64,000 nt of DNA from Alopecurus myosuroides. Lineage: Eukaryota > Streptophyta > Magnoliopsida > Poales > Poaceae. Within the stretch, counting starts at the first letter, position 1. The number at the start of each line of letters is the position of its first letter. A model generated the notes under the pieces. It was not told where the DNA came from. It saw only the letters and a list, made by a program, of their open reading frames with translations, and ran no database searches. The stretch spans positions 164,212,696 to 164,276,695 of the forward strand of contig CM054060.1 of the NCBI GenBank assembly GCA_028641055.1. The letters run 5' to 3'. Of the stretch, positions 43,212-53,823 are shown in pieces. The translations under genes and the position numbers were made by a program.

Positions 43212-46200
43212 ATGGCCCGCGACGACGATGCCTGCGCCGGGTGGGCTGGTTCCGAGGTCACGACAGACGATTGCCAGTGGCTCGTGAACACCCGCCGGGT
43301 TCTCGCCGGCGTGCGCTGCAGGCCCTCAAACGGCGAGCTCGTCCCCACCCCGGAGGCGGACGAGTTCGTCGTGTTCCTCGCTCACTTCAAGCGAGGATTC
43401 GGGCTTCCCGTCTCCGACTTCTTCCGCTCCTTCCTCAACCACTTCGGCCTTCAACCTCATCATCTGCCTCCGAACGGCATCGTCATGCTCGCATACCACG
43501 CCGTGGTGTGCGAGGCATTCTTGGGTCTGCGCCCCACGGTGCACACCTGGGCGCGCTACTTCTTCTTCAGGAAGCATAGCGTGCCCAAGCTGGGTAGCAC
43601 GGAGAGCACCCGCAGCATGACCAAGACCGGCAGCGCCATGATGCTGCAACGCGGCGGGACCAACCACCCGCGCATCAAGGGCCTCGACTCCGTGCGCAAG
43701 TGGCAGCGGTCGTTCTTCTACGTGAAGAACGTTGATGTAGAAGAGGGAGCGCCAATTGTGGATCGGATCCACCTCCCCAAGTGGACAAACACGGCGCCCA
43801 CCCAACAGAATTGGGGATTCAAGCCCGCTCTGGAAGGCGACATCAAGCAGATGAACCAGCGCCTTGCCCAGATGAAGGACTTGGGGCTGAAGAGCGACGA
43901 CCCCATCGTCTGCTGGATTTCCAGGCGAGTGCTTTCGCTGCAGCGCCGTGCGCACCTCATGTGCTACATGGGGGGCAACAGAGACTGCACACGGACGACC
44001 ACGTTCGAGTTGAGCAACGCGGATGTGGCCGTCTGGGCGCGCTCGATCATGAGCACTGGCCTCACCGACAACTGGCAGTACGGCTTCGTGCCGTATAGCC
44101 GCACGAAGCCCATCGTACAGGTTAGTACTGTTATGCTTTGTCTTTGCATCAGGATGCCGAGTAGGCGGCCTTCCAGCTTAAGATGCTTAGTATTCGCATG
44201 CTGTGTCGAGTAGAAACTCCTGCTAGTATCCATTAGGCTTCATGTGCTTTGTGTTTGCACGCCATGTTGAGTAGAGTTCTTGCTAGTATCTGTTAGGCCT
44301 TATGTGCTTTGTGTGTGCACGCCATGCCGAGTAGAGCACTTGCTTAAATATGCTTTGTGTTTGCATCTCGCTCCGGGTAGAGTTCCTTGTATTGCTCAAC
44401 TGATTTGTGCTGCTTGCTTGTGTTTTCAGCACCTTGATCGCCAGCTTGCTGAGAACGAGGAGCTCCTTGAGGCCAACTGGGACCCAGAACGGACGGAGGA
44501 TGACGAGACCGCTTACGACACCCAGGACACCCTCTGTGTCCCTCATGCCGAACAGCATGGTAAGCACCACATCGATGCTTCCATTCGGGATTGGTCCGAG
44601 GACGAAGAAGAAGGTGATTGAGCTTGCCTCTGCAGCTACGGGTAGCGCTACCTCTTCTTCCTTTCTACTTCTCATCTGCTTCTTCTCTTCTACTCTTCAG
44701 ACGACGCCGACGCGGAGGAGGAAGACGAGGACGTCCTTGACGTCAATCCGGTTGCGGTGGCCGCTCCCACCACTCAGAAGAGGACGGGTAGCGGTGCTCA
44801 AGAGCCTCCCGCCAAGAAGCCGAAAGCCGAGAAGAAGAAGAAGCAGGTCTCAGGCCGAAGGCCAATCCTTCCCGCAAAGGGTAAGTAGTTTTTCCCTCTG
44901 GTTTACATCTTGTTAATGCTTCCTGGTGTTCCTCTTTCCCTCCGCTTTTCTGAACTCCTTTTTCTCTTCAGCGCTCCCTTGGACGCTGATGCTGCTGCTG
45001 CCCCCGCCAAGTCCAAGAAGAAAACACCCATAGACCCCGAGTCGCTCATCGATCTTGATGAGGACGAGGAGGAGCCAGCCGCACGGGCTAGAACGCGTGA
45101 GTCCTCTCCCGCGAAGGAAGAAGAGGAAGGCACCAATGCCCAGGACACGGGCGCTGGTGCCCAAGATATGGACACGGAGCAGCAGGCCCGCGCAGAGCCA
45201 CACGCGCAGGATGCCGTTCACGACGAGAGACCCCCTTCTCCCCCTACTGCTTCAGCTGGGGAGAATATCGAACAAGATGCCGACAACCAAGACTGTGCCG
45301 CCCTTGAGCGGCGGGAAGCGAACCAGGAGCAGCCGGATGCTAAGGCTGCTGCCCAAGATGACCCCGCGGCCCAGCCGCGGGTAGAAGTACAAGAAGATGC
45401 ACGACTAGATCCCGCTGCCGAGCAGCGGGCTGAGACGATTGCGGTGGAGCAGGACCCGCAGAGCCAAGTGCAGCCAGACGCTGCGCCGAGTAGCGGGCCC
45501 CCTGTGCCGCCTACTCAGCAGGCTGCTCCGCCTACCGCCTCCAGCCCTCCAGCAAAGAAGGTCAAGACCCTGGCAAACCCTCCAGCCAAACAGAACACCG
45601 AGAAGACCGCACCAAGCCCTCCAGCCAAGCAAAACATCAAGAAGGCGGATGCTGCCGAGAAGCAGGCTACTCAGCCTGATGCCGCAGTCCGCAAGAACCC
45701 ACCGCGCAACGCTGCGTTGGATTCTGCCAAGATGCCGCCGCCTAAACTACTCGCAAAGCCTGCCGCAAAAGTCGGGCAGCTCACCATTGTCGCTCCTGGC
45801 AGTTCTGCTGGCGCAGGTGCTTCCGGCAGTTCCGCTGGCGTAGGCGCACGATCTAGCGTTCAGGATCCGCCTGGCTACCTGCCCTACATGGTGCGGACGG
45901 CCCAGCAGTATGGCATCAAACTGACCGCGGGCGAGAAGAAGGCCGTGCTTACAAAGGGCAAGCAGGCCACAGCTGTGGACGCCAAGCTGTCGGAAAAGAA
46001 GAAGAAGGCCCTCTCGATCTTCTCGCGCGAGGCCCAAGAGACTGAGCTGCAGTCCGCAGGGCTCGAGCAGATAATCGACCGGGCAGGCTTCATCGACGCA
46101 GTGTGGGAGAGCGATTTCCTTGGCAACCCTACCTGGGATGGCATGACCTTGGGCCCGCTGGACCATTGGCGCACCGACTGGAACAAGGCGGACATTGGCT

Positions 46201-48166
46201 ACAATCCAATGACTATCTCCTCCGCCACTAGCATGCTGGCCGCGAAACTGTTCGTCCACCGCAAAGCTGTAGAAGACCTCGAGCAAACTTATGCTGTAAG
46301 TTGTGTTTGCCTGTTCCGAGTTGCGCTTTCCTTCTTCTTCTACTCTTCTCCTTCTCCTTAACCACCATCCAGTCCCTGAGATTCGGACCGAGTAGACGGG
46401 TACTCAACCGAGTTGCCGTCTTCTCGGGCCAAATCTTCAAAACCATGTCTAACGCTTTTTCTTTCTCCTTCTCAGAATAGCCTCTTGAAGAGGACAACCC
46501 TCTACCGGCGTCTGCTCTGGAACCACTCCATTGCCAAGAGGCGCCTCGAGGCCCTGGAAGCGGAGCGCAAGACCGATGCTGAAACGGAGAAAGCAGCCCT
46601 GGATCGTGCTCTCCAGATTTCAGCACTCGAGAGTAAGCTTCTAGCTATTCGGTTAATGCGTTTTTTGTTTACGCCCGTATGTGCTCTTTGCTCTAACTCC
46701 CTCTACTCTGCAGGCAAACTTGAGACGCTGACGGATGGGCACAAACACTGCCATGTCTTTGTCGAATCCGCTGAAAGCAAGATTAAGGAACTCGAAGGTG
46801 AGTTTCCGTTTTCTTGGTTGTTTTAGTCCTTTCTTGTGGCTATCCTGCTTACTGTACCGCTTCTGTCCGCAGAAGAGTACAAGAAGTTCCGCGAGGAGCA
46901 TCTTGACTGTTTGAAACCTGCCGAGTTGAAGCAGCAGATTGCGGACCTGGAGGTGGAGTTCAAGAGTAGACATCTCACCGAGATGGAACCGCTGCAAGTC
47001 AAACTGAAATCTGCCCTCCAGGACGCCCTAGACCTGACTGCCGAGAAGGACAAGATGGAGGCAACCTTCAAAGCCACGCAGCGGGCCCTCGAGTTGGAGA
47101 ACGAGACGCTGAAGAAGAGCAATGTGGACCTCATGGGCCAGCTGGCCGAGTTCCGCAGGGTTGAAGAGAGGCACATTGCTGACGAGGAGTCGTGGAAGAG
47201 GAAGCTGCAATCGCTACTCTGCGACCTGAACAGTAAGTTCTCGCTCCTCTGCGCCTTCCTGTTTCCTTCTTCCTCTTTGTGACTTGATTTGTATCTTTTC
47301 TCCGCCTCTGTTTCTAATCCTTTCTGATAGCATTTTCAGAAATCTTCCCCGATCTCTGCTCGGCTAGCGAGCCTGCCCTGTCTAAGGCACAAGAACTTCG
47401 ATCCGAGAAGGGACTGCCGATGGACACCAAGGCTTCGATTGAAGATAGCTTCACGAATCTGCATGGGGCAAGTTCAGCGTCTGAGGGGCTTGGCACTGAT
47501 TTGGCATCCACGGCCTTCAAGCTGCATGCGCTGTTCTGGTCCCAAGAACCTTTGCCAAGGACCATCCGCGCGCTCGCCGAGAAGCTCAACAGTGTCAAAG
47601 CCGGGTTGAAGAAATGGCGCGCATCCGGAGCTCGGGCAGGCGCCGACATGCTATTGCTCTTCATTTGCAGCTGGTATGAGAATCTCAATCTCAACACGAT
47701 CCTCGAGATGCGCCAGGACTCCAAGTGGGAGAAGGATCCCGAGTGTGTGACTCGCCGCCAGGCAGTCGCATATGAGATCGCCTCCTACGCGGACACCGCG
47801 CGCTTCGTCGAAGGCCTCACCGAGCCTGACACGGACGCGGAAGGTGATGATGAGGACGAAGATGATGACGAGGAGACCGAGTCGGAGGACTTGGGCTGCT
47901 TTGAAGAGACAAGCCCCGAGAAGGGGAAGGGAGGGAAGGGCAAGGCCACCGCGGGTAGCGACGAAGAAGCTGAGAGCCATGATGCCACCCAGGGTGCAAC
48001 TCCCGAGATGGGCTCATCTTCCGGCACGGCACTTGATGACGCGGCACTACTCCGCGCCCAGTCCGACCCCATCTCGGTGGCCACCGCCACCTCCGATCAA
48101 GCTGCTGCCAACCCTGAAACGGATGCCGCCACTGCCAACCTGGATAACACCGCGACCTCAAGCTAG
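43212..48166 (+). CDS. Antisense multi-exon gene of element B ('putative gypsy type transposon' family)
   Basis: Exons by GT-AG and phase: 43212-44120, 44430-44613, 44701-44880, 44972-46295, 46476-46632, 46714-46797, 46873-47232, 47340-48166. Exons 2, 5 and 6 have the same length as in A. The join of exons 3 and 4 is off by one base under these sites, so there is a one-base indel or another splice site. Exon 1 (303 residues) carries the PF04195-like domain: VVFLAHFKRGFGLPVSDFF, HLPPNGIVMLAYHAVVCEAF, VHTWARYFFF, then a second conserved block with LMCYMGG and DNWQYGFVPYSRTKPI. The middle is acidic and proline/alanine-rich with a KKPKAEKKKK patch; exons 5-7 form a coiled coil; the tail is acidic, then Ala/Thr-rich. 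A nuclear or structural role is possible but unproven. Confidence 0.8.
44160..44390 (+). repeat. Degenerate ~60-bp tandem units in intron 1 (B copy)
   Basis: Repeated units read TTAGGCTTCATGTGCTTTGT, then GTTTGCACGCCAT, then GAGTAGAG. About four copies are present, the last shortened. They match the array in intron 1 of element A in position and sequence type. Confidence 0.75.
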
Positions 48167-48836
48167 TTCTGTCCTGCAACACTTATGCCTCGAAACTCTT
48201 TATCAGATCCCTGGAATGCCAGGTGCAGATGTATCAAACAATTACTCTTCTTGTTGCTACTCAGTTTTATTTCACTTGATGTCTTATACTTAGCAATTTG
48301 AGCAGCTCTGGCTTGATGCCGGGTTGCGTTATCATGCGAGTCCCCGAGTTGCATTTTTCGTCCACTCTTCCTTTTTATCTCAGCTCTTACCTGCAACTTG
48401 TTGCTTTTTTTGGTATTCGAGTCACAAGAGTTCAAAGTTGGAGTTTCAAATACTTAGCCACTTGGAAACAGTCATAGTAACGCTACCCACCACATAGCCG
48501 AAAAAGTTAACAACAAACAGTAAAAAACACTCTATTCGGTTGCCACACGCGTCCTTCCCTTTGCAATTTTTCATGTGTTCATTGACTCTTTGGCTTGTTC
48601 TCTGGCTTGCCATGAAGCCGGGTTGCGGACAGCAGTAGAGTCACAGAGTGTCCGGTAAGTATAAACACATTACTTTGTATGCTTTTGAAATTCTAAGCGT
48701 AGCAACCGAGTAGACAAAGATACAACAGAATAGAAACACTTAGAACAATTTTGGACGAGGGCAGTCCCCGAGTTCTATTTCAGATTGCAGAGTAGGAGTT
48801 TAACTCGGATAAGAGGATACATACACACTTCTTTGC
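48167..48836. other. 670-bp convergent spacer of element B
   Basis: Same length as in A (3522-4191) and same landmarks: TTTATCAGATCCCTGGAATG after the plus-strand stop, GCGAGTCCCCGAGTTGC near 48337 and GAGGGCAGTCCCCGAG near 48758. No coding frame. Both transcripts should end here. Confidence 0.6.
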
Positions 48837-50378
48837 TCATGAATGAAAGCGACGAAGTAGAGCTACATTCCAGGGGCGTTTGGATTCCTCCCCAGCTTTA
48901 TCCGGCCTGTTCTTCTGTGATGGTTGCGCATCTACAAGGTAGTACGCATCATTGTGTAGAGCCTTGCTCACAATGAATGGCCCTTCCCACGGAGGGGATA
49001 GCTTGTGCATCCCGGCTGTGCGCTGCACGAGCCTAAGGACCATGTCTCCTTCTTGGAAAACCCTTGGGTTTACTTTTCGGCTATGATAACGCCTCAGGTT
49101 TTGCTGGTAAATAGCTGAACGTGACAGAGTAAGCTCTCTTGCTTCTTCTAGCAGGTCAACGTCATCTTCTCGAGCTTCTCTCGCCTCCGCCTCAGTGTAG
49201 AGGGTTACTCGGGGGGACTCATGCTCTAGGTCGATTGGCAACACGGCATCAGCCCCGTAAACCAAGAAGAATGGTGTGTAGCCGGTTGACCGGTTAGGGG
49301 TAGTCCCTAGACTCCACAACACCGCTGGCAACCCGTCTAGCCAACACCCTGGTGTTTTCAGCAGCGGCTCAATCAGCCTAGGCTTTATGCCTGCAAGCAC
49401 CATGCCATTTGCTCTTTCCACCTGCCCATTGGACGCGGGGTGTGCGACAGACGCGACATCTAGTCGGATGTGCTTATCTCTGCAGAATCTCACCATGGCT
49501 CCCTCAGCAAAGTTCGTGTCGTTATCCGTGATGATGCTGTGCGGGTAGCCGTATCTCAGGATCACATCCTTCAGGAAACTCACAGCAGTAGCTCCATCAC
49601 ACTTCCGAATAGGCTTCACTTCAATCCATTTGGTGAATTTATCAACCATGACCAAGATGTGTGTCATGTTACCTCTAGCCGGTTTGAAGGGACCAACCAT
49701 ATCCAGACACCAAACAGCAAATGGCCAAGTGATGGGAATTGTTTTCAACTCGGAAGCTGGCATGTGGATCTTACTTCCGAATCTATGGCAGCCGTTGCAC
49801 TTCCTCAGGATATCTTCAGCTTGCTTCAAAGCAGTGAGCCAGAAAAAACCATGCCGGAAAGCCTTCTTGACTAGAGCCCGAGAAGAGGCGTGATGCCCGC
49901 ATTCCCCTTGGTGTATTTCCACCAGAATCTCTTCTCCTTCTTCCGGTTCCACACAACGTTGCAATACGCCAGTGGCACTTCTTTTGTGCAGCACTTCTCT
50001 GAAGATGGTGTAGCCCTTGGATCTTCTCTGAATCTGCCTTGCGGTAACCTCATCATCTGGTAGGGTGCCATCCTTTAGAAAGGATAATATGGGCATGGCC
50101 CAACTCGGCGTTTCCCGCGCGGGAAACACTGGTTCGTCCACTTCCATCGGAACAGCCACCGATGCGTCTCTTTCTGGGTTGGGGTTGACTCTCTGCAGCC
50201 CCGGACGATTTGCAAGGACTTCTTCAAGGAATGCGACAGTCCCCGAGCTGAGAGGGGCAGTCCCCGAGTAAGGAGGAGCAGTCCCCGAGTAAAGAGGGGC
50301 AGTCCCCGGGTTGCAGGCGCCAGTCCCCGGGATGGAGACTGTAGTCTCCGGGTCCTCTTTTGCACCTTCCCAGTCAAT
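48837..50378 (-). pseudogene. Integrase of element B
   Basis: Highly similar to the A integrase. Zinc domain H-x4-H/C-x2-C, core Asp in LDMVGPF, Asp in TDNDTNFAEG (A has TDNGTNF) and Glu in NGQVERAN, and WEGPFIV at the C-terminus. The frame runs up to a TAG at 50379-50381 (A has GAG there, in DPMEIDW). The integrase itself has no stop, but upstream pol is broken. Confidence 0.88.
50235..50355 (-). repeat. 21-bp minisatellite in pol (B copy, about 5 units)
   Basis: Five 21-base units at 50235-50339 plus a partial one share the core CAGTCCCCGAG/GGG. A has nine full units at the same place, so the array changed length between two copies of one family, always by whole seven-residue units. Confidence 0.9.
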
Positions 50379-50381
50379 CTA

Positions 50382-51379
50382 CATTGGAATTGCTTCTTCA
50401 TTAGGCAGAGAAGGAACGAAAATGGACTCCGAGTTGGGGGATGGCTTGATGGATGGCTTTCTCAAATGTTCCAAGGCAATCCCAGCCGGGATGTACTGCC
50501 GAGAAGACCCCAACTTGGACAGCTCATCAGCTGCTTCATTCTCTGCTCGGTGTATGTGTTGGAACTCGCAACCTTCAAAGAATCCTGTCATGGTTTAGAC
50601 CAGGAAGCGGTATGATGCCATATTGGCATCCAGAGCATCCCAAGTGCCAGAAACTTGCTGCACAACTAGATCCGAGTCTCCATAGCATATGATGCGCTGC
50701 ACACCAACTTCCTTTGCTACCTTCAAACCGTGTACCACGGCCTCGTACTCTGCAACATTGTTGGATGCCTTGAAGTGGATATGCAGCACGTATTTGAGTT
50801 GATCTCGCTTAGGTGATGTAAGCACTACGCCAGCACCAAGGCCTTCCTTCATCTTGGAGCCATCAAAGTGCATCTTCCAGTAGTTGGATACCGGAGTAGG
50901 AGGCTCATATTGTACCTCAGCCCAATCCACAAGGAATTCCGCCAGGATCTGAGACTTGATGGCTTCTCTTCTCGCATACGCGGGAGCGTACGCGGCCAGC
51001 TCGATTGCCCACTTGGCTACTCTGCCACTCGCTTCCTTGTTGCCCATGATATCCGAGATGGGAGCTGAGCTCACCACTGTGATGGGGTGTTCTTGGAAAT
51101 AGTGCTTCAGCTTCTTTACGCCCAGGTACACACCGTAAGTCATCTTCTGGTAGTGAGGGTAGTTCTGTTTGGAGCTGGACAACACCTCACTGAGATAATA
51201 TACTGGCCTCTGCACACTTTTGCCTTCCTCTTCTCGCTCTACCACGATCACCACGCTTACCACTCGATTGGTAGCCGCAATGTATAGCAGCATTGGCTCC
51301 TTGGGTAGCGGACTAGCCAAGATGGGAGCGCTACCAGCATCGCCTTTAGATCCTTGAATGCCACATCCGCTTGCGGTGT
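50382..51379 (-). pseudogene. RNase H domains of element B
   Basis: Contains the degenerate first RNase H (LYIAATNRVV) and the second, archaeal-type RNase H with FDGS, AEYEA and GDSDL. Stops: TAA at 50595-50597 (Gln in A). A one-base deletion near 51332 shifts the frame just before ASPLPKEPM. At the position of the A nonsense codon (6382) B keeps Trp. Confidence 0.85.
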
Positions 51380-52324
51380 CTAGACAAACTTGTCGCTTTT
51401 CTTCATCAATTGATACAAAGGCAGGGCCTTCTCGCCCATTCTGCCCAAGAAACGGCTCAGAGACGCCAAGCAGCCAGTGAATTTTTGCACATCCTTCAGG
51501 GATCTCGGCAAAGACATACTCTCAATAGCTTTTATCTTTGAAGGATTAGCCTCAATGCCCCGACTGGATACCAAGAAGCCGAGTAGCTTGCCAGCCGGGA
51601 CGCCAAAGGTGCATTTACTCGGGTTCAGCTTCATCTTATACTTGCGCAAGTTAGCGAAAGTTTCCTCAAGGTCACTAAGCAGAGTATGTGTTTTATTCGT
51701 TTTGATGACAATGTCATCTACGTACACCTGCACATTTTTTCCGAGTTGGTCATGCAAGCATTTCTGCATGCATCTCTGATAAGTGGCTCCCGCATTCCGC
51801 AACCCGAAACACATGACACGATAGCAATAAGCCCCGTACGGGGTAATGAAGGCAGTCTTTATTTGATCAGCAGAGTTGAGATCTATCTGGTGGAAACCAG
51901 AGTAGGCATCTATGAAGGACAACAGTTCACAACCAGCAGTGGAATCGATCACCTGATCGATGCAAGGTAGCGGAAAGGGATCCTTGGGGCAGGCTTTGTT
52001 CAGGTCGGTGTAGTCGACGCACATGCGCCATGCGGTAGCAGCCTTGGGGTCCTCCTTCTTCTTCTCAACCATGACCGGGTTGGCTAGCCAATCCGGATGC
52101 AGCACCTCCATGATGAAATTGCTTATCAGCAACTTGGTGATCTGGTCACCGATGGCCTTCCTTCTCTCATCTCCGAAACAGTGCATAGCCTGCTTCACTG
52201 GTTTGGCGTCAGGACGCACATGTAGCGAGTGCTCAACCAACTCCCTCGGGACACCTGGTAAATCCTCATTGGACCAGGCGAACACGTCCCGATTCTCACG
52301 GAGGAAGTGGATGAGCTCGCTTTC
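51380..52324 (-). pseudogene. Reverse transcriptase of element B
   Basis: The frame begins after the amber at 52325-52327 with ESELIHFLREN. RT motifs WRMCVDYTDLNKACPKD, FIDAYSGFHQI and VYVDDIVI are intact. It stops at TAG 51380-51382 (KSDKFV, then stop) where A has Trp. This single change separates RT from the RNase H part. Confidence 0.88.
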
Positions 52325-52327
52325 CTA
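52325..52327 (-). promoter_or_regulatory. In-frame amber between protease and RT, element B
   Basis: AAA TAG GAA on the minus strand, same frame on both sides (GLGEK, stop, ESELI). Position and nine-base context equal those in A and C. Confidence 0.75.
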
Positions 52328-52732
52328 TTTCTCCCCCAACCCGGAGCCAATGATGGCAACGCGGTCGGGGAACTAAAGGTCGACCTGGATCTTCTTCGTC
52401 TCTTGGGACGCCTGGAACGCCGTCCCGTGCTGGGAACTCGGCATGCCAGGCGCACCAGCTTGCGCGGATTGTGCCATAGCCACCACCTCGTACATCTTCT
52501 TCTTCTCGGCAGCAATCACCATGGACTCCGCCAACTGAGAACCAGCAGAGGCACACTCCATAGACTTCTTGTAATCACCAGAGATGGTGATCACGCCATT
52601 GGGACCAGGGATCTTCATCTTCAGATATGCAGTGTGGGTAGAGGCCATGAACTTGCTCAGAGCGGGCCGGCCGAGTAGGGCATGGTAGGGGCTCTGATGA
52701 TCAACCACCTCGAACTGCAGGCTCTCTGTGGG
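52328..52732 (-). pseudogene. C-terminal part of protease region of element B
   Basis: Continues SLQFEVVDHQSPYHALLGRP from the split protease. It carries a stop TAG at 52373-52375 in VDL-stop-FPDRV, where A reads VDPEFPDRV. The upstream half lies across element C at 62605. C therefore inserted within the protease between TGTRENCRT and SLQFEVV. Confidence 0.85.
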
Positions 52733-53283
52733 TGTCGAGACATCGTAGTAGTTTTCATAGACGGGGGTGCCATGAGACTACGGTAGAGACGTGGGGTAAC
52801 GGGATCGCGTGGTGAACAGTGAACACAGGATTTACCCAGGTTTGGTATGTCGCGACAGTACGACGTGCCTACTCCTGCACTTCTCACTAATCAGGACTAA
52901 AGCCTGGCTATAGAATTACAATGTGAGGTTTGGATCTAACTATTTGCAGAGGATCAACTTCTCGGCGAGTTAGCCTATATCTTCTTCTCCGTTATTCGTT
53001 ATCAAACTTATCTCCCGTCCGGCTTTATATAATAGCCGGATTAGGGCTTACAGAATAGGAAACCTAGAAGACTACGGTAACTATAACTTGGAAAGTAAGG
53101 AATCCGTCTTCTCCTCCAAGCCAGATCACGTGGGCCGTGATCCGGGTCCTTCTAGAATCCGGCTTCTGTGCGTCGGGTTACTGGGCCACCCAATGGACCA
53201 CAGCCCACTACCGCTTGGGCCACCCTGGTAATCCGGCACTTTGACTACCATCTGATATACCCCTATTTGGTATATATCCGACA
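52733..53283 (-). repeat. 3' LTR of element C (551 bp)
   Basis: TGTCGAGACATCG...TATATCCGACA. A TATA box for the minus strand (TATATAAAG) is at about 53023-53032, within the short palindrome CCGGCTTTATATAATAGCCG. A CACGTG box lies near 53128. The purine tract for this LTR is the minus-strand TTCTTGGGGGCTAC just to its right. Confidence 0.95.
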
Positions 53284-53675
53284 GTAGCCCCCAAGAAGGA
53301 TTAAAACTCTGATTCGCCGTCTTTCGCCAAATGTGCTTTGTCCGAGAAATTTCTATCAGCGGTCTTGATTCTTCTTATTCTTCTTTGAAAAGAGATGGTA
53401 ACGTGAAACTCGGAATCCTGAAAATCCGGCTTTTCTCTCACGATCCTTCGCGGAGAAGGAACTTCCTACGTCAGCGCTTTAATCATGCTAACGTAAGGGC
53501 CGTTTGGGTTTCACGCGGGAAACCCAGTAACGTATCTCTGACAGATTCTCACGGGAAACGAGGAGATAGCCATCATTACCCTGTCGTTTCATTTCCCGGA
53601 TTTTCCGGCGAGTGACACGCGTTGATCATCCAACGGTCAAAATAGCCGTTGGCACGTATCTTGACGGATTTCCGG

Positions 53676-53823
53676 CTATAAGTAGTCGTCTTCGTCCTCG
53701 CTGAAATCCTTCCGCCCTCTCACTCTCCACGCCATTGCTGCGCACAAGCACTCTAGCGAAGAACCGTTCCCGAGCGCACACCGCACCCAGGGCATCACTG
53801 GAGACGAAACGCGCCGCCACCTA
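53676..53823 (+). promoter_or_regulatory. Putative promoter TATA and leader of antisense gene, element C
   Basis: GGCTATAAGTAGTC with TATA at about 53676-53685 lies 140 bases before the ATG at 53824, with a pyrimidine-rich leader. It points in the plus direction, opposite to the LTR promoter, as in B. Inferred from sequence only. Confidence 0.5.

Noticed and set aside
43212..44213. Host gene candidate on the plus strand
   Set aside because: It lies between the LTR and pol of element B, and copies exist at the same place in A and C, so it belongs to the retrotransposon.
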